A stretch of 64,000 bases of DNA from the NCBI GenBank assembly GCA_018436785.1, contig JAHDKR010000004.1, positions 1 through 64,000 of the forward strand. Direction: 5' to 3'. Source of the DNA: Synergistaceae bacterium. GTDB taxonomy: Bacteria > Synergistota > Synergistia > Synergistales > Aminobacteriaceae. Below are positions 53,335 to 61,003 of the stretch, piece after piece; position 1 is the first letter of the stretch, and each line of letters starts with the position of its first letter. Made by a program: the position numbers and the translations under genes. Below the pieces are notes generated by a model. The model saw only the letters and a list, made by a program, of their open reading frames with translations, ran no database searches and was not told the origin of the DNA.

Positions 53335-53389
53335 TTTTTTTGTTCCTGGTTCTGTGCATGATCCGTTCTTGCAGGACCTACCCCCCCCC
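53335..53389 (+). repeat. Poly-T (7) and poly-C (9) tracts at the 5' end of the heptosyltransferase gene
   Basis: T7 at 53335-53341 and C9 at 53381-53389. The C tract lies in the coding frame (Tyr-Pro-Pro-Pro-Ser). The T tract separates the only strong ribosome-binding site and its GTG from the coding frame. I noticed no C run of this length elsewhere while reading. Confidence 0.85.
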
Positions 53390-54371
53390 TTCGAAAGACG
53401 GCGAAGGGGAACGCATTCTCTTTCTGAGATACAGTGCGCTCGGCGATATTCTGATAGTTACGCCTTATTGCAGGGCGCTCAAGGAGAGCTACCCCCGAAG
53501 CCATGTAACATGGTTGGCGTATGAGCAGTATGTTCCGTTTCTCCGGGAACAGCCGTATATCGATAGCGTACTGCCTTGGGACACGTCTGCGGGAGAGCGG
53601 GAGTTTTTCTCCCTTCTGCGGCGCGTCGGAAGAGAGCGCTTCACCCGGCTTGTTTCTTTCCATTCCAGCGACCGGGGGGCGCTCATCGCTCTCTTTTCGA
53701 AGACTCGGCTGCGTTTTTGCAACGCGAGCAAATGGGGCGCGCTCTATGATACGCCGCGCGATCTCTCGTTCTGGGTGGCGCACGATCTTCGGATACCTGA
53801 GGGGAGCGGCGTCGGGTACGTGGTAACGCCGGATATGCGGAAGCGGGCAGCCTCCCTGCTGGGGGAGCATGCCTCCCGTCCGTTCATACTCGGGGCTATC
53901 GGCGCAAGCAAGGAGATCAAGCGATGGCCCGTGGGACGTTGGAAGGAATTCACCGCGTATGCGGTGCGCGCCGGCCTTCAGGTCGTTTTGGCGGGGGAAG
54001 GCGAGGAGGAGAAAACCGCCGCGTCCGTGATCGAAACCGCCGTGTGTTCTCCTCTGGTCCGCAACGTGGTCGGGAAAATTCCGCTCGCGGACCTTGGGGG
54101 AGCGATCTCGCTCTCCAGCGCCGTCGTAGCCGGCGATACCGGTATCCTTCACATCGCCCGAATGCTGGATGTCCCCTCCTTTGCGCTTTTGGGGCCGACG
54201 CCGCTTCCCGAAGGACTTGGCCTTGCAAGCCCTGAACGGATGTTCTGGACGCGGTGTCCTCAGAAAGCATGCAACAACTGGCGATGCACGCAGGAGTGCC
54301 TGGGAACGATCTCCTCTTCGGACGTGTGGAATGTCGTTTCCGCTTTTCTGGAGAGGCGGTCTTCAAAGTGA
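53340..54371 (+). CDS. ADP-heptose:LPS heptosyltransferase (GT9), start uncertain
   Basis: 343 residues from a TTG at 53340 or 337 from the ATG at 53358; neither has a ribosome-binding site. GT9 motifs: RILFLRYSALGDILIVTPYC, LGAIGASKEIKRWPVGRWKE, and VVAGDTGILHIARMLDVPSF with FALLGPTPL. It adds L-glycero-D-manno-heptose to the core, with ADP-heptose from hldE next door. A well-placed AAGGAG/GTG start (53301/53317) exists one frame out; a seven-T run (53335-53341) and a nine-C run (53381-53389) lie between it and the conserved domain. Reading could switch on or off by slippage, or the start may simply be weak. Confidence 0.87.
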   Translation: MFLVLCMIRSCRTYPPPSKDGEGERILFLRYSALGDILIVTPYCRALKESYPRSHVTWLAYEQYVPFLREQPYIDSVLPWDTSAGEREFFSLLRRVGRERFTRLVSFHSSDRGALIALFSKTRLRFCNASKWGALYDTPRDLSFWVAHDLRIPEGSGVGYVVTPDMRKRAASLLGEHASRPFILGAIGASKEIKRWPVGRWKEFTAYAVRAGLQVVLAGEGEEEKTAASVIETAVCSPLVRNVVGKIPLADLGGAISLSSAVVAGDTGILHIARMLDVPSFALLGPTPLPEGLGLASPERMFWTRCPQKACNNWRCTQECLGTISSSDVWNVVSAFLERRSSK

Positions 54372-54420
54372 AAAGCGAGACTTTTTTACGTACTTTCCGC
54401 AAGATGAGTCTTAAGTCCTA

Positions 54421-54449
54421 TTCTCAAAGAAGGTGCGTTCGGCTACAAT
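54421..54449 (+). promoter_or_regulatory. Putative promoter of the SLH porin gene
   Basis: TTCTCA (54421-54426), a 17-bp spacer and TACAAT (54444-54449). The -10 matches five of six consensus bases. The gap from 54372 to 54718 (347 bp) has no gene of its own and would form a leader of about 265 nt. The leader contains an AGGAGGT-like motif near 54541 with no ORF behind it. I see no clear hairpin. Confidence 0.5.
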
Positions 54450-54718
54450 CGCTCTCAGCAGTCGAATTGAAGCACTTTGACAATTTGACCTTGGATGAAA
54501 CAGCTTCTGTTCTTTCGTGTAGAAATCCCGACGGCGTGAAAGGAGGTGCGACGACCCCCTGCCAACAAGGACGAGCGAAAGATGAAGGCGGATACATTCC
54601 GGACCAAGGCATAGGGGAGAAGAAAAAGGAAACGAGGAAACTTCATTCGGACCCCCGAAGCGGAGCAAGGAATACCCGCGTTATACAAAACACACTAAAC
54701 CAAGGGGGTTACATAACA

Positions 54719-56227
54719 ATGAAAAAGATTCTTGCACTTGTTGCAGTAGTCGCGCTTGTTGCGTTCGCCGCTCCTGCGTTCGCCAACGTCAACCCGTTCA
54801 TGGATGTTCCCATGAACCACTGGGCATATGATGCCATCGGCCAGCTTGCCGCTCGGGGAGTTCTTTCCGGCTATCCCGATGGCACCTACAAGGGCAACCA
54901 GCCCATGACCCGTTACGAAGCCGCTTCCGCAGTCGCTCGTGCTCTTGCCGTGGTCGACATGACCAAGGCCAGCAAGCAGGATGTCGAAATGCTGAAGAGA
55001 CTTGTTGTCGAGTTCAAGGACGAGCTTGATGCGCTTGGCGTCAAGGTCGACAAGATCGACAGCAGACTCGCCGTAATCGAGGAGCGCCTCGGCGGATGGA
55101 AGCTTTGGGGCGAATTCCGCTTCGACGCGAAGTTCGGCGGCAACGACAATATGACGGATCCCGCGCTTTACGGAACGAGCGGCGCGAATCAGTTCAACAT
55201 CAGCCGCTACCGTATCTGGATGCGGAAGTATATCGACGACAAGGTGACCTTCACCGCTCGTATTCGTGAAAACAGAAGAGACAATGCCACCCGTACCGAG
55301 AGAGGGCTTGCATTCGATCGTTACTATATCGATGTGAAGTTCCCTTGGGACATCACCGCGACGATCGGTATGAGTCTGCATGACTGGGAAGGCGACGATG
55401 GGCTCTACACCGACAACGACGCCATGTTCACCGACAGAAGCTATCGTGGCTTCTACTTCGACAAGCCGTTCGCCATGGGCAACTTCGCGTTCTACGTGTC
55501 CCGCCCGGACGAAATCGGAGCTGCCGACGGCACTACCGAGCCCGGCTTCCGTTCGCCGATCGAGCACTATGAAATCGGCGCGCGTGCGAAGTTCAATTTC
55601 AACGAGCAGCTGTGGCTCTCGCTCAACGGCATCATGAGAAAGTACGACTCCAACGTGCTTACATCGCTTAACGGCGCCGGCGTCGAAAAAGAAGACGAGC
55701 ATGTGTACTGGGCTGCCGCCGGTGTCAACTTTACTCCTTCCATCGCCCTTAAGGCTGCGTACTATGGACAGGAAGTACAGGTCGGCGACACCGTCGGAAC
55801 CGAGACGCCGAAGTCTTTCCAGGCTATCGTCGACGTCAAACAGGACGCTCTGAAGTTCACCTCTCTGTGGGCGGAGTACAGATCCTTCGACGAGAACTTC
55901 AAGGCATGGACCGACGGCCCGTGGGACAACTACGGTGCTGCGGTTACCGGGACGAATCTCGGCGCTCTGTACGACAATGCGATCTTCTTCAAGCTCAATC
56001 AGAAGTGGACCGATCAGTGGAGCACCTTCCAGCGCTATTTGATCGCCAACGCCCGCAACGAAATCGCCGGCGTGAGCGACAACACGACCAACTGGACCTT
56101 CGGCGTGAAATACAACTATACGCCGGGCCTCTCCTTCGAGCTTGTGTACGACAAGATCGAGAACGCGCAGACAGTGGTCAACAACGACGATAGCCTGATC
56201 CGCTTCAGAACGCACATCGCTTTCTAA
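54719..56227 (+). CDS. SLH-domain outer-membrane porin (OmpM-like)
   Basis: 502 residues from the ATG at 54719; the open frame upstream overlaps the previous gene and is not used. Signal peptide 1-23 (cleavage AFA/NVN). One SLH domain (about 26-78: MDVPMNHWAYDAIGQLAARG, then GYPDGTYKGNQPMTRYEAAS), a coiled coil (about 87-124), then a beta-barrel rich in aromatic strands to the terminal RFRTHIAF. This is the OmpM layout of Negativicutes and related diderms, where the SLH domain binds modified peptidoglycan and ties the outer membrane to the wall. Regular codon use and a strong terminator suggest high expression. Confidence 0.92.
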   Translation: MKKILALVAVVALVAFAAPAFANVNPFMDVPMNHWAYDAIGQLAARGVLSGYPDGTYKGNQPMTRYEAASAVARALAVVDMTKASKQDVEMLKRLVVEFKDELDALGVKVDKIDSRLAVIEERLGGWKLWGEFRFDAKFGGNDNMTDPALYGTSGANQFNISRYRIWMRKYIDDKVTFTARIRENRRDNATRTERGLAFDRYYIDVKFPWDITATIGMSLHDWEGDDGLYTDNDAMFTDRSYRGFYFDKPFAMGNFAFYVSRPDEIGAADGTTEPGFRSPIEHYEIGARAKFNFNEQLWLSLNGIMRKYDSNVLTSLNGAGVEKEDEHVYWAAAGVNFTPSIALKAAYYGQEVQVGDTVGTETPKSFQAIVDVKQDALKFTSLWAEYRSFDENFKAWTDGPWDNYGAAVTGTNLGALYDNAIFFKLNQKWTDQWSTFQRYLIANARNEIAGVSDNTTNWTFGVKYNYTPGLSFELVYDKIENAQTVVNNDDSLIRFRTHIAF

Positions 56228-56272
56228 ACAAACCAAGTCGTCGGGTTCAGAAGCATTGTACCAGACACGATA

Positions 56273-56303
56273 AAAGAGGAGCCCGAAAGGGTTCCTCTTT
56301 TTT
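56273..56303 (+). terminator. Rho-independent terminator of the porin gene
   Basis: AAAGAGGAGCCC, loop GAAA, GGGTTCCTCTTT with a near-perfect stem (one G-T pair) followed by T residues. Confidence 0.92.
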
Positions 56304-56354
56304 TATATCTCCTGTATAATTGCCGGGAAGCTTATTCAAGAGGGGGCGTTATGT

Positions 56355-57110
56355 GTGGCGTTCAACAGAAAACAAATAATTCGGGGGCTCCTTGTGTGTG
56401 TGCTTTTCTTCTCCTTGTCCGCCGCGGCTTTCGCCGACGCGAAGGTGTTGGCGCGTTGGAGCCAGACGAAGTCTTTTAAGAGCGATTTGGGAAGCGAACT
56501 GGACGTTCGCGCCACTTACTACTCGGCGGAGTACATTGAGGCGCTCGTCAAACAGGAGGCGGAGAAAAACCTCTGGACCGAAAACGAGACTGAGCAGTAC
56601 AAGTATCAGCTGTTGAGCGGGCTCAGCCTCGATGAGTATATTCCCATTCATATCGAGTTCGACAACAGAGGCCCGTCGATGCACCTCGCTCCTTTCGATT
56701 CGTTCCTTACTCTGTGGGCCGGTAAGAATAAGCTGACGCCGGCTGACTTCGATAAGCGTTTCAACTTCGGTTTCCAGGGTAAGCGCGACGGCCTTGTGTT
56801 TTTTCCGCGCTATGACAAGAAAGGGAAGTCCTATCTTGAAGGGGTAAAAACTATTCGATTCGCCATGGCGGGAGCTATCAGCAGCGTGACGATCAATCTT
56901 TCGACGATAGATTTTGTTTGGGACGTCGCCCGCGACAATCCCGAAGCGCTCTACAAAGGCCGCGCAGCAGCCCGCCTCGAACTCGACCGTCTCATCAAGC
57001 GCATCGAGAAGCTCAACGCCGAGAAGCGGGATCTTGAGGGCAAGCTGAGCGAGCTGAACGCCGAGCTCGATACCATCACCCATCGCGTCGAGGAACTTCA
57101 GCGCCAGTAA
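56355..57110 (+). CDS. Secreted coiled-coil protein of unknown function
   Basis: 251 residues from a GTG preceded by AGAGGGGG. Signal peptide about 1-28 (GLLVCVLFFSLSAAAFADAK). The middle is a mixed, aromatic-containing domain without a known motif (FDNRGPSMHLAPFDSFLTLW). The last 50 residues form a strong heptad coiled coil (LDRLIKRIEKLNAEKRDLEG followed by KLSELNAELD). Predicted periplasmic or outer-membrane associated. It directly follows the SLH porin but after a terminator, so it is its own unit. I do not recognise the family. Confidence 0.72.
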   Translation: MAFNRKQIIRGLLVCVLFFSLSAAAFADAKVLARWSQTKSFKSDLGSELDVRATYYSAEYIEALVKQEAEKNLWTENETEQYKYQLLSGLSLDEYIPIHIEFDNRGPSMHLAPFDSFLTLWAGKNKLTPADFDKRFNFGFQGKRDGLVFFPRYDKKGKSYLEGVKTIRFAMAGAISSVTINLSTIDFVWDVARDNPEALYKGRAAARLELDRLIKRIEKLNAEKRDLEGKLSELNAELDTITHRVEELQRQ

Positions 57111-57134
57111 CGCGCCGGAAACGACACTACGCAC

Positions 57135-57178
57135 GCCTTTTCGCTCGCCCTTCCGTCGAACGGAATGGGGCAAAAGGC
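57135..57178. other. Long two-part intergenic hairpin
   Basis: An outer stem GCCTTTT (57135-57141) pairs with AAAAGGC (57172-57178). An inner stem GCCCTTCCGT pairs with ACGGAA and GGGC (57160-57171, two-base bulge) around a 3-nt CGA loop. No T tract follows. It could be a structured RNA or an mRNA 3' end stabiliser. Confidence 0.55.
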
Positions 57179-57207
57179 TTATTGAACGCCGAACACCGAG
57201 CGAACCA

Positions 57208-57256
57208 AAAAGGGAAGGAGCGCGGACATCCCGATCCGCGCTCCTTCCCTTTTCTC
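57208..57256. terminator. Strong hairpin with 19-bp perfect stem
   Basis: AAAGGGAAGGAGCGCGGA-type arm at 57208-57226 pairs perfectly with 57235-57253 around an 8-nt loop. A-rich on the left and T-rich on the right, so it can act as a bidirectional terminator. It sits between the coiled-coil gene and the toxin-antitoxin pair. Confidence 0.8.
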
Positions 57257-57321
57257 CGTGCTATACTTTGAGGGTAGAGGAAATTCTTAAGTCGAGACCG
57301 GGAGCAGGAGTGTGATCGACT

Positions 57322-57546
57322 ATGCAACCCAGTCTGCAAGAACGCAAACAGTTGTACAGAAGAATTCGCGGGCTCTCAGAAGACAAGTACGCGAAAGTAG
57401 TGAAATTCGTTCTCTCCATGGAAAATGAAGAACCTCCTCTTTCCGCCGAGGAGGAGGAGGATCTTCGTCTTGCGTACGCTCAAATGAAGTCGGGAGATTA
57501 TCGCTCTTTCGATGAAGCGATGAAGGAGCTTTGGGAGAGTGAATGA
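57322..57546 (+). CDS. Small antitoxin-like protein
   Basis: 74 residues. Acidic and helical, with a Glu run (PPLSAEEEEDLRLAY) in the second half. It lies directly upstream of, and overlaps by 8 bp, a RelE/ParE-like gene, the standard antitoxin-first order. Basic residues at the N-terminus (QERKQLYRRIRGL) do not form an obvious ribbon-helix-helix or helix-turn-helix. Assignment rests mainly on context. A TATACT-like box at 57262-57267 lacks a good -35. Confidence 0.72.
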   Translation: MQPSLQERKQLYRRIRGLSEDKYAKVVKFVLSMENEEPPLSAEEEEDLRLAYAQMKSGDYRSFDEAMKELWESE

Positions 57547-57799
57547 GTGGACGCTGCGAATTATGGCTATCGCGGAGAAGCGGATCTCAAGGATTCCGAA
57601 TCCGGAGAAGAAGCGCATTCTCATGGCGATCGACGAACTTCGTTACGATCCTTTTGCGCACGATGTGATTTCGCTTTCGGGGCGTCGCGAGCATCGTCTG
57701 AGAGTGGGCGGGTGGAGAGTGCTTCTGCTGATCGATGAAAATGACCGTTCCGTTACGGTACTTTCAGTAAATGCTCGCGGAGATGCGTACAAAAAGTAG
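57539..57799 (+). CDS. RelE/ParE superfamily toxin
   Basis: 86 residues from a GTG at 57539 with AAGGAG 9 bp upstream. RelE-like elements: the helix KRISRIPNPEKKRILMAIDE, then AHDVISLSGRREHRLRVGGW followed by RVLLLIDENDRSVTVLSVNA RGDAYKK. The basic residues in strands 2-3 and the Arg near the end are those used for mRNA cleavage in RelE enzymes. Whether it is a ribosome-dependent RNase or a ParE-type gyrase poison is not decidable from this sequence. Confidence 0.87.
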   Translation: MNEWTLRIMAIAEKRISRIPNPEKKRILMAIDELRYDPFAHDVISLSGRREHRLRVGGWRVLLLIDENDRSVTVLSVNARGDAYKK

Positions 57800-57858
57800 C
57801 GTGCTCTGTGGTACTATTTCTGTGTCTGTATTTTAGTGTCGGGAGGAACGAACAGTTT

Positions 57859-58821
57859 ATGATGAAACGAATCGCGGTGTTGACGAGCGGGGGAGACGCG
57901 CCGGGGATGAACGCGGCCATCCGTGCGGTGGTGCGCACGGCGCTCTATCACGGCATGGAGACCATAGGCGTGATGAAGGGGTACGAGGGACTGATGGACG
58001 GCGAGTGCATCACGCTCGACCGGGCCGCGGTCGGCGGGATTATCCACAGGGGCGGGACGATCCTGCGTACGGCGCGGAGCGAGCGGTTCAAGACGGAAGC
58101 CGGGCTTCGCGCTGCGCTTGTGCAGATGGAGAACCGCAAGGTGGATGCGCTTGTTGTGATCGGCGGCGACGGTTCCTTCAGGGGAGCGGAAAAACTGTGC
58201 GCGATGGGGCTGCCGGTGATCGGCATCCCCGGAACCATCGACAACGATATTGCGGGCACCGATGTGACCATAGGGTACGATACGGCGTTGAACACGGCGC
58301 TCTCCGCCGTGCAGAAGCTCAGGGACACGGCGAGCAGCCACGACAGGCTCTTCATCGTCGAGGTCATGGGGCGAGACGCGGGATTCCTCGCGCTCGACGT
58401 CGCCGTTTCCACCGGGGCGGAGTACGTCGTCGTCCCGGAGATTCCTCTGGATATCAAAAAGATGTGCGATCATCTGCACTACTCGAGGAAGCGCGGAAAG
58501 ACGCACTCGCTGATCATCCTTGCCGAGGGCGTGATGTCTGCGCTGGATCTGCGCAATCAGCTTCAGGACACCGGGGGCTACGACGCCCGCGTGACGGTGC
58601 TGGGGTATATTCAGCGAGGAGGAAGCCCGTCGTCGTTGGACACGATTCTGGCCTCCAGAATGGGTTCCTTCGCGGTGGAGTCGCTGCTCGAGGGAAAGAC
58701 CGGAGTCATGGTCGGCTCGGTGTGCGGCGCCATGTCGCTCTGCCCTCTGGAGGACGCCTGGAAGGCCGCTAAAGAGCTGAATCCCGAGCTGCTGGCGCTT
58801 GTCGACAAGCTGAGCGTGTGA
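57859..58821 (+). CDS. pfkA: ATP-dependent 6-phosphofructokinase
   Basis: 320 residues from the ATG at 57859 (GGGAGG upstream; a second ATG follows at 57862), exactly the bacterial PfkA length. Motifs: IAVLTSGGDAPGMNAAIRAV, GGTILRTARSERF, VVIGGDGSFRGA, IGIPGTIDNDIAGTDVTIGY, MGRDAGFLAL and YIQRGGSPSSLD. The Gly in GGDGS and PGTIDND marks ATP rather than pyrophosphate as donor. Converts fructose-6-phosphate to fructose-1,6-bisphosphate. Confidence 0.97.
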   Translation: MMKRIAVLTSGGDAPGMNAAIRAVVRTALYHGMETIGVMKGYEGLMDGECITLDRAAVGGIIHRGGTILRTARSERFKTEAGLRAALVQMENRKVDALVVIGGDGSFRGAEKLCAMGLPVIGIPGTIDNDIAGTDVTIGYDTALNTALSAVQKLRDTASSHDRLFIVEVMGRDAGFLALDVAVSTGAEYVVVPEIPLDIKKMCDHLHYSRKRGKTHSLIILAEGVMSALDLRNQLQDTGGYDARVTVLGYIQRGGSPSSLDTILASRMGSFAVESLLEGKTGVMVGSVCGAMSLCPLEDAWKAAKELNPELLALVDKLSV

Positions 58822-58822
58822 T

Positions 58823-59686
58823 ATGGAGAGTTTCGGCCGCATTTGTTCCGTAATAGGTTCCGACCGGCCCGGACGAAAGGTCGGAGGGCTTCTTCGTCCG
58901 GAGCATCTCAGTCGGGCTTTGGAGCTGTTGATAAAAGCGTCCTCCGTGGCTGTGGTGACGGGGTTTTTTGTCCCCGCGTGCGGAGCTCCGGAAACGGACG
59001 GTCCGGGCGGAGCGGTGATGCTCGGCAGGGCGTTGGAACGATGCGGACGAAGCGTGACGCTCTACACGGATGCACGGTGTTTTTCAGTTCTGGAGAGTTG
59101 CTCCCTGGCTGTGGAGGGGCCTGCTGTCCGTTCCGTCGAAACGGGAGAAGAGATTCTTGAATCTTCGCCCTCGCTTCTTGTTTTCATTGAACGGCTTGGG
59201 CGGGCCGCCGACGGGCGGTACTACAACATGCGCGCCGAGGATATCTCCTCTGTGACTGCGCCGTTGGACGATGCCGCGCCTCTTGCGCTCATAGCGGGGA
59301 TCCCCGTGCTTGCTGTAGGCGACGGGGGGAATGAAGCAGGCATGGGGAACTTTCGCGGGGATCTTTCGTCGATTCTTCCGGAATACGCGCATTGCCTCTC
59401 GGTGACGCAGGCTTCGGTTACTCTTACGGCCGACGTGTCGGATTGGGGCGGGTATGCGCTTGCCGCCATGCTTTCACTTGCCGCCGGCGAGTGGGTTGGA
59501 CCGGAAGAAGAGGAGATTGACCGGATGCTCGCTTCCCTTGTCGGTGCTGGCGCCGTGGACGGTGTGACCCGCAGGGGCGAACCGACGGTGGACAGTTTCA
59601 GCGTCTCCGTCCACCGCGCTGTCGTTCGCTCTCTGCAAGAGATTATGAGTTCTGCGATCCTGAATACGAAAAGAGCGCCTTTGTAA
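58823..59686 (+). CDS. D-glutamate cyclase-like (DUF4392) protein
   Basis: 287 residues starting one base after the pfkA stop. DUF4392 motifs: VVTGFFVPACGAPETDGPGG, LVFIERLGRAADGRYYNMRA, and IPVLAVGDGGNEAGMGNFRG. The same domain forms the C-terminal part of vertebrate D-glutamate cyclase, which converts D-glutamate to 5-oxo-D-proline. Bacterial copies are uncharacterised; a role in D-glutamate turnover would fit peptidoglycan recycling but is inference. Its 3' end overlaps the convergent ECF gene by 44 bp. Confidence 0.85.
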   Translation: MESFGRICSVIGSDRPGRKVGGLLRPEHLSRALELLIKASSVAVVTGFFVPACGAPETDGPGGAVMLGRALERCGRSVTLYTDARCFSVLESCSLAVEGPAVRSVETGEEILESSPSLLVFIERLGRAADGRYYNMRAEDISSVTAPLDDAAPLALIAGIPVLAVGDGGNEAGMGNFRGDLSSILPEYAHCLSVTQASVTLTADVSDWGGYALAAMLSLAAGEWVGPEEEEIDRMLASLVGAGAVDGVTRRGEPTVDSFSVSVHRAVVRSLQEIMSSAILNTKRAPL

Positions 59687-60137
59687 GCACTGGCCGTGCG
59701 GCAAGGGCCGCCGCCGCGCCGATACCGCACTGAACGACGTCGGTTGCCGCCTCGACAGGGACTGCAGGCCATCCGTAAAGGATTCCCGCGACGGTGGAGT
59801 ACCCCGCGATCATGACTGCCGCTCCGGCGGTGATTCCAAGCACCGGATGCTGTTTCCCGATCCGGCCGACGATATACCCTTCAGTTCCTTTGATCAGGAG
59901 TGTAAAGGGGGCCCAGAGCGGGTAGCCGAGCAGCAGGTCGGCCATCGCGGCGCCGATTCCCCCTGCCGCCGCACCCCATACGGGACCGAGAAGAAGCGCT
60001 GCAAGATAGATAATGCCCTCTCCGAAATTGAAGTAGAGCCGGAATCCGGGTACGGGCATGCTGAGCATTGTCGCAAGGGTGACCGCGGCGATGAGGAGCC
60101 CTTTGAGGGCGACTTCTTTTGAGCGTGTTGTATTCAT
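59643..60137 (-). CDS. ECF transporter substrate-binding S-component
   Basis: 164 residues from the ATG at 60137 with AAGGAGG 9 bp upstream on this strand. Five to six hydrophobic helices. The motif FRLYFNFGEGIIYLAALLLG followed by PVWGAAAGGIGAAMADLLLG and YPLWAPFTLLIKGTEGYIVG matches the ECF S-component family with riboflavin/YpaA-like and HmpT-like members. It needs the shared EcfAA'T module, not in this window. The vitamin cannot be told from sequence. Confidence 0.85.
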   Translation of the reverse strand: MNTTRSKEVALKGLLIAAVTLATMLSMPVPGFRLYFNFGEGIIYLAALLLGPVWGAAAGGIGAAMADLLLGYPLWAPFTLLIKGTEGYIVGRIGKQHPVLGITAGAAVMIAGYSTVAGILYGWPAVPVEAATDVVQCGIGAAAALAARPVLTKALFSYSGSQNS

Positions 60138-60377
60138 CCGATTGAACCTCCTTGGGGATACATTGCTTTCCGCCGGGAGCGGGATTTTTGCCGGTCCGGA
60201 GATACACCCGACATTTCCTGCTTGCCTCCCCATTCTATTCGTGGTAGAGTTCTTTCGGAAAGAGCCAGCTGGACGCCGTTTCCATCTGATTCTGGACTGT
60301 TCAAACGATCGGGGAAGTCGAAACCCGGCGATGTTTTTTTTCTCTGCACTTGTTTTTTTTCTGGGGCGGTGGGTATA
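60138..60377. promoter_or_regulatory. Divergent leader region between the ECF S-component and a small membrane protein
   Basis: 240 bp separates the two divergent starts. On the minus strand the leader is about 100-200 nt and could house a riboswitch, as is common for ECF genes, but I match no known aptamer. On the plus strand it holds TTGTTT (60350-60355) and TATAAT (60374-60379), 18 bp apart, overlapping the ATG of the next gene. Confidence 0.4.
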
Positions 60378-60812
60378 ATGTCCAGGGACGGGAAATTTTT
60401 TCTTCTTCTGGTTGGTTTCGCTATTTTCTCCCTGATCGCCGTCTCGTTCGGGGCGATTCGTTCAAAGAAGGCCGCGGGTTCTTTCGAAATCCATAATATC
60501 GTTTTATGCGACGAGGTGGACGGCGGAATAAAGCCTGTCGGTGTAGGGTCTGCTTTTTCTTATGGCACGCGCCAATTATGTTTATGGTTTGAGTACTCCA
60601 GAGCCGGCGACGACGAGAATATCCGGGTGCGCTGGTATTACAGGGGGCGGCCGATTCATTCGCAGGAGGTCGTGCTCGATCCAGGAAGCGGAGCCAAGGC
60701 CTTCTGCCTGCTTCTTGAGGATGGCTCTCCTCTCCCCAAAGGATCATATTCGGTCCGGATTTCTCTGTTCGACAGAGTGTTTTCCGATACGTTCTTCGAA
60801 ATTTCCGAGTAG
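60378..60812 (+). CDS. Small exported or anchored protein of unknown function
   Basis: 144 residues from the ATG at 60378, with GGTGGG shortly upstream. A signal anchor (FFLLLVGFAIFSLIAVSFGA) precedes a beta-rich domain: LCLWFEYSRAGDDENIRVRW then YYRGRPIHSQEVVLDPGSG and GSYSVRISLFDRVFSDTFFE. The pattern resembles small Ig-like periplasmic domains, but I know no family. It stands between the ECF gene and rho. Confidence 0.65.
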   Translation: MSRDGKFFLLLVGFAIFSLIAVSFGAIRSKKAAGSFEIHNIVLCDEVDGGIKPVGVGSAFSYGTRQLCLWFEYSRAGDDENIRVRWYYRGRPIHSQEVVLDPGSGAKAFCLLLEDGSPLPKGSYSVRISLFDRVFSDTFFEISE

Positions 60813-61003
60813 CTGCAACTGTTCACAAGTTCAAACTTGGTCCGTTTTCGTCGGTTCATGTGTTCTTTTCCGCGTGAAGCTTTTGAAACGGGGCAATTCA
60901 GGAAGGGGATGTCCAGGTTCGTGTTTTTCTCTGATCATTTATCCCGAAGTGTGTCAAAAAGCCCTCCTGGCTTTATAAAAGAAATACGCTCAGGACTGCG
61001 TTC

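Noticed and set aside
53317-53361. Short GTG-started ORF before the heptosyltransferase as a leader peptide
   Set aside because: Only 14 codons and no attenuator follows; it is better explained as the out-of-frame start discussed under phase variation.
54254-54718. N-terminal extension of the porin
   Set aside because: The frame is open upstream but overlaps the heptosyltransferase; a perfect signal peptide starts at 54719.
60350-60379. TTGTTT-18-TATAAT as promoter of the small membrane protein
   Set aside because: The -10 overlaps the ATG, so transcription would begin inside the gene; the match is kept only as a note in the leader entry.
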